Position numbers and translations under genes: made by a program. This document shows positions 40,391 to 40,409 of a DNA stretch of 40,409 bases, piece by piece. Below the pieces are notes generated by a model. It saw only the letters and a program-made list of their open reading frames with translations, was not told the origin of the DNA and searched no databases. Within the stretch, counting starts at the first letter, position 1. Each line of letters begins with the position of its first letter. The stretch comes from Lachnospiraceae bacterium (GTDB lineage: Bacteria > Bacillota > Clostridia > Lachnospirales > Lachnospiraceae): assembly GCA_009774245.1 (NCBI GenBank), contig VSNM01000053.1, forward strand, positions 1 through 40,409, read 5' to 3'.

Positions 40391-40409
40391 GTTCTTTTTG
40401 GTAAAAAAT

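Noticed and set aside
1..40409. CRISPR arrays, tRNA or rRNA genes, insertion sequences, prophage
   Set aside because: No regularly spaced repeats, cloverleaf-like or rRNA sequence, transposase with inverted ends, or phage structural gene was seen. The four dispersed elements are too far apart and too structured to be CRISPR repeats.

Overview
The window looks like a chromosomal segment of a spore-forming, Gram-positive Clostridia member, most likely Lachnospiraceae. The support is a GerW/YtfJ sporulation gene, a CD3324-family gene, strong GGAGG ribosome-binding sites, TTGACA/TATAAT-type promoters, moderate GC, and the gene order ruvA-ruvB-zapA-U32-SEDS/PBP. No rRNA, tRNA, CRISPR array, intact insertion sequence or prophage was found.

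Bases 1-24100 are an accessory, regulation-rich stretch of short operons on both strands. It holds a frameshifted Rpn-type remnant, three BlaI/MecI-type repressors (one with a decayed partner, two with M56 sensor peptidases), an SMI1/KNR4 protein, a LytTR regulator with two membrane proteins, a C39-like peptidase beside a small HTH gene, a membrane XRE regulator, a truncated alpha/beta hydrolase, a possible immunity-type protein, a large helical protein, a HIT protein, a CD3324 protein, a GNAT/nucleotidyltransferase pair, a MutS2-like ATPase without Smr domain, an ECF sigma/anti-sigma pair, a Uma2 protein, a 1085-residue M56 protein, a lipoprotein/YdcF pair, a DUF308 protein and a second lipoprotein.

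Bases 24200-28200 are a branched-chain amino acid operon: ilvB, two different ACT-domain small subunits, and ilvC behind a hairpin-rich leader. Bases 28260-37300 are a core run: ruvA, ruvB, zapA, a U32/DUF3656 protein, a natural SEDS-class B PBP fusion, a CheX-like two-part protein, a CheY receiver and a NUDIX hydrolase. Bases 37500-40409 hold a small unknown gene, a DUF2953 protein, gerW, a 48-residue membrane peptide, a coiled-coil/J-domain protein and, on the other strand, rpmB.

The most unusual content is non-coding. Four dispersed copies (near 78, 11403, 13311 and 37304) of a roughly 135-base element share a three-stem architecture. The second stem has changed sequence between copies while staying paired, and the third stem is a terminator-like hairpin unrelated in sequence from copy to copy. 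A second family is a pair of tandem modules at about 3082-3373, again with the same fold, conserved linkers and rewritten stems. These look like structured RNA or structured mobile DNA and are the best candidates here for something undescribed.
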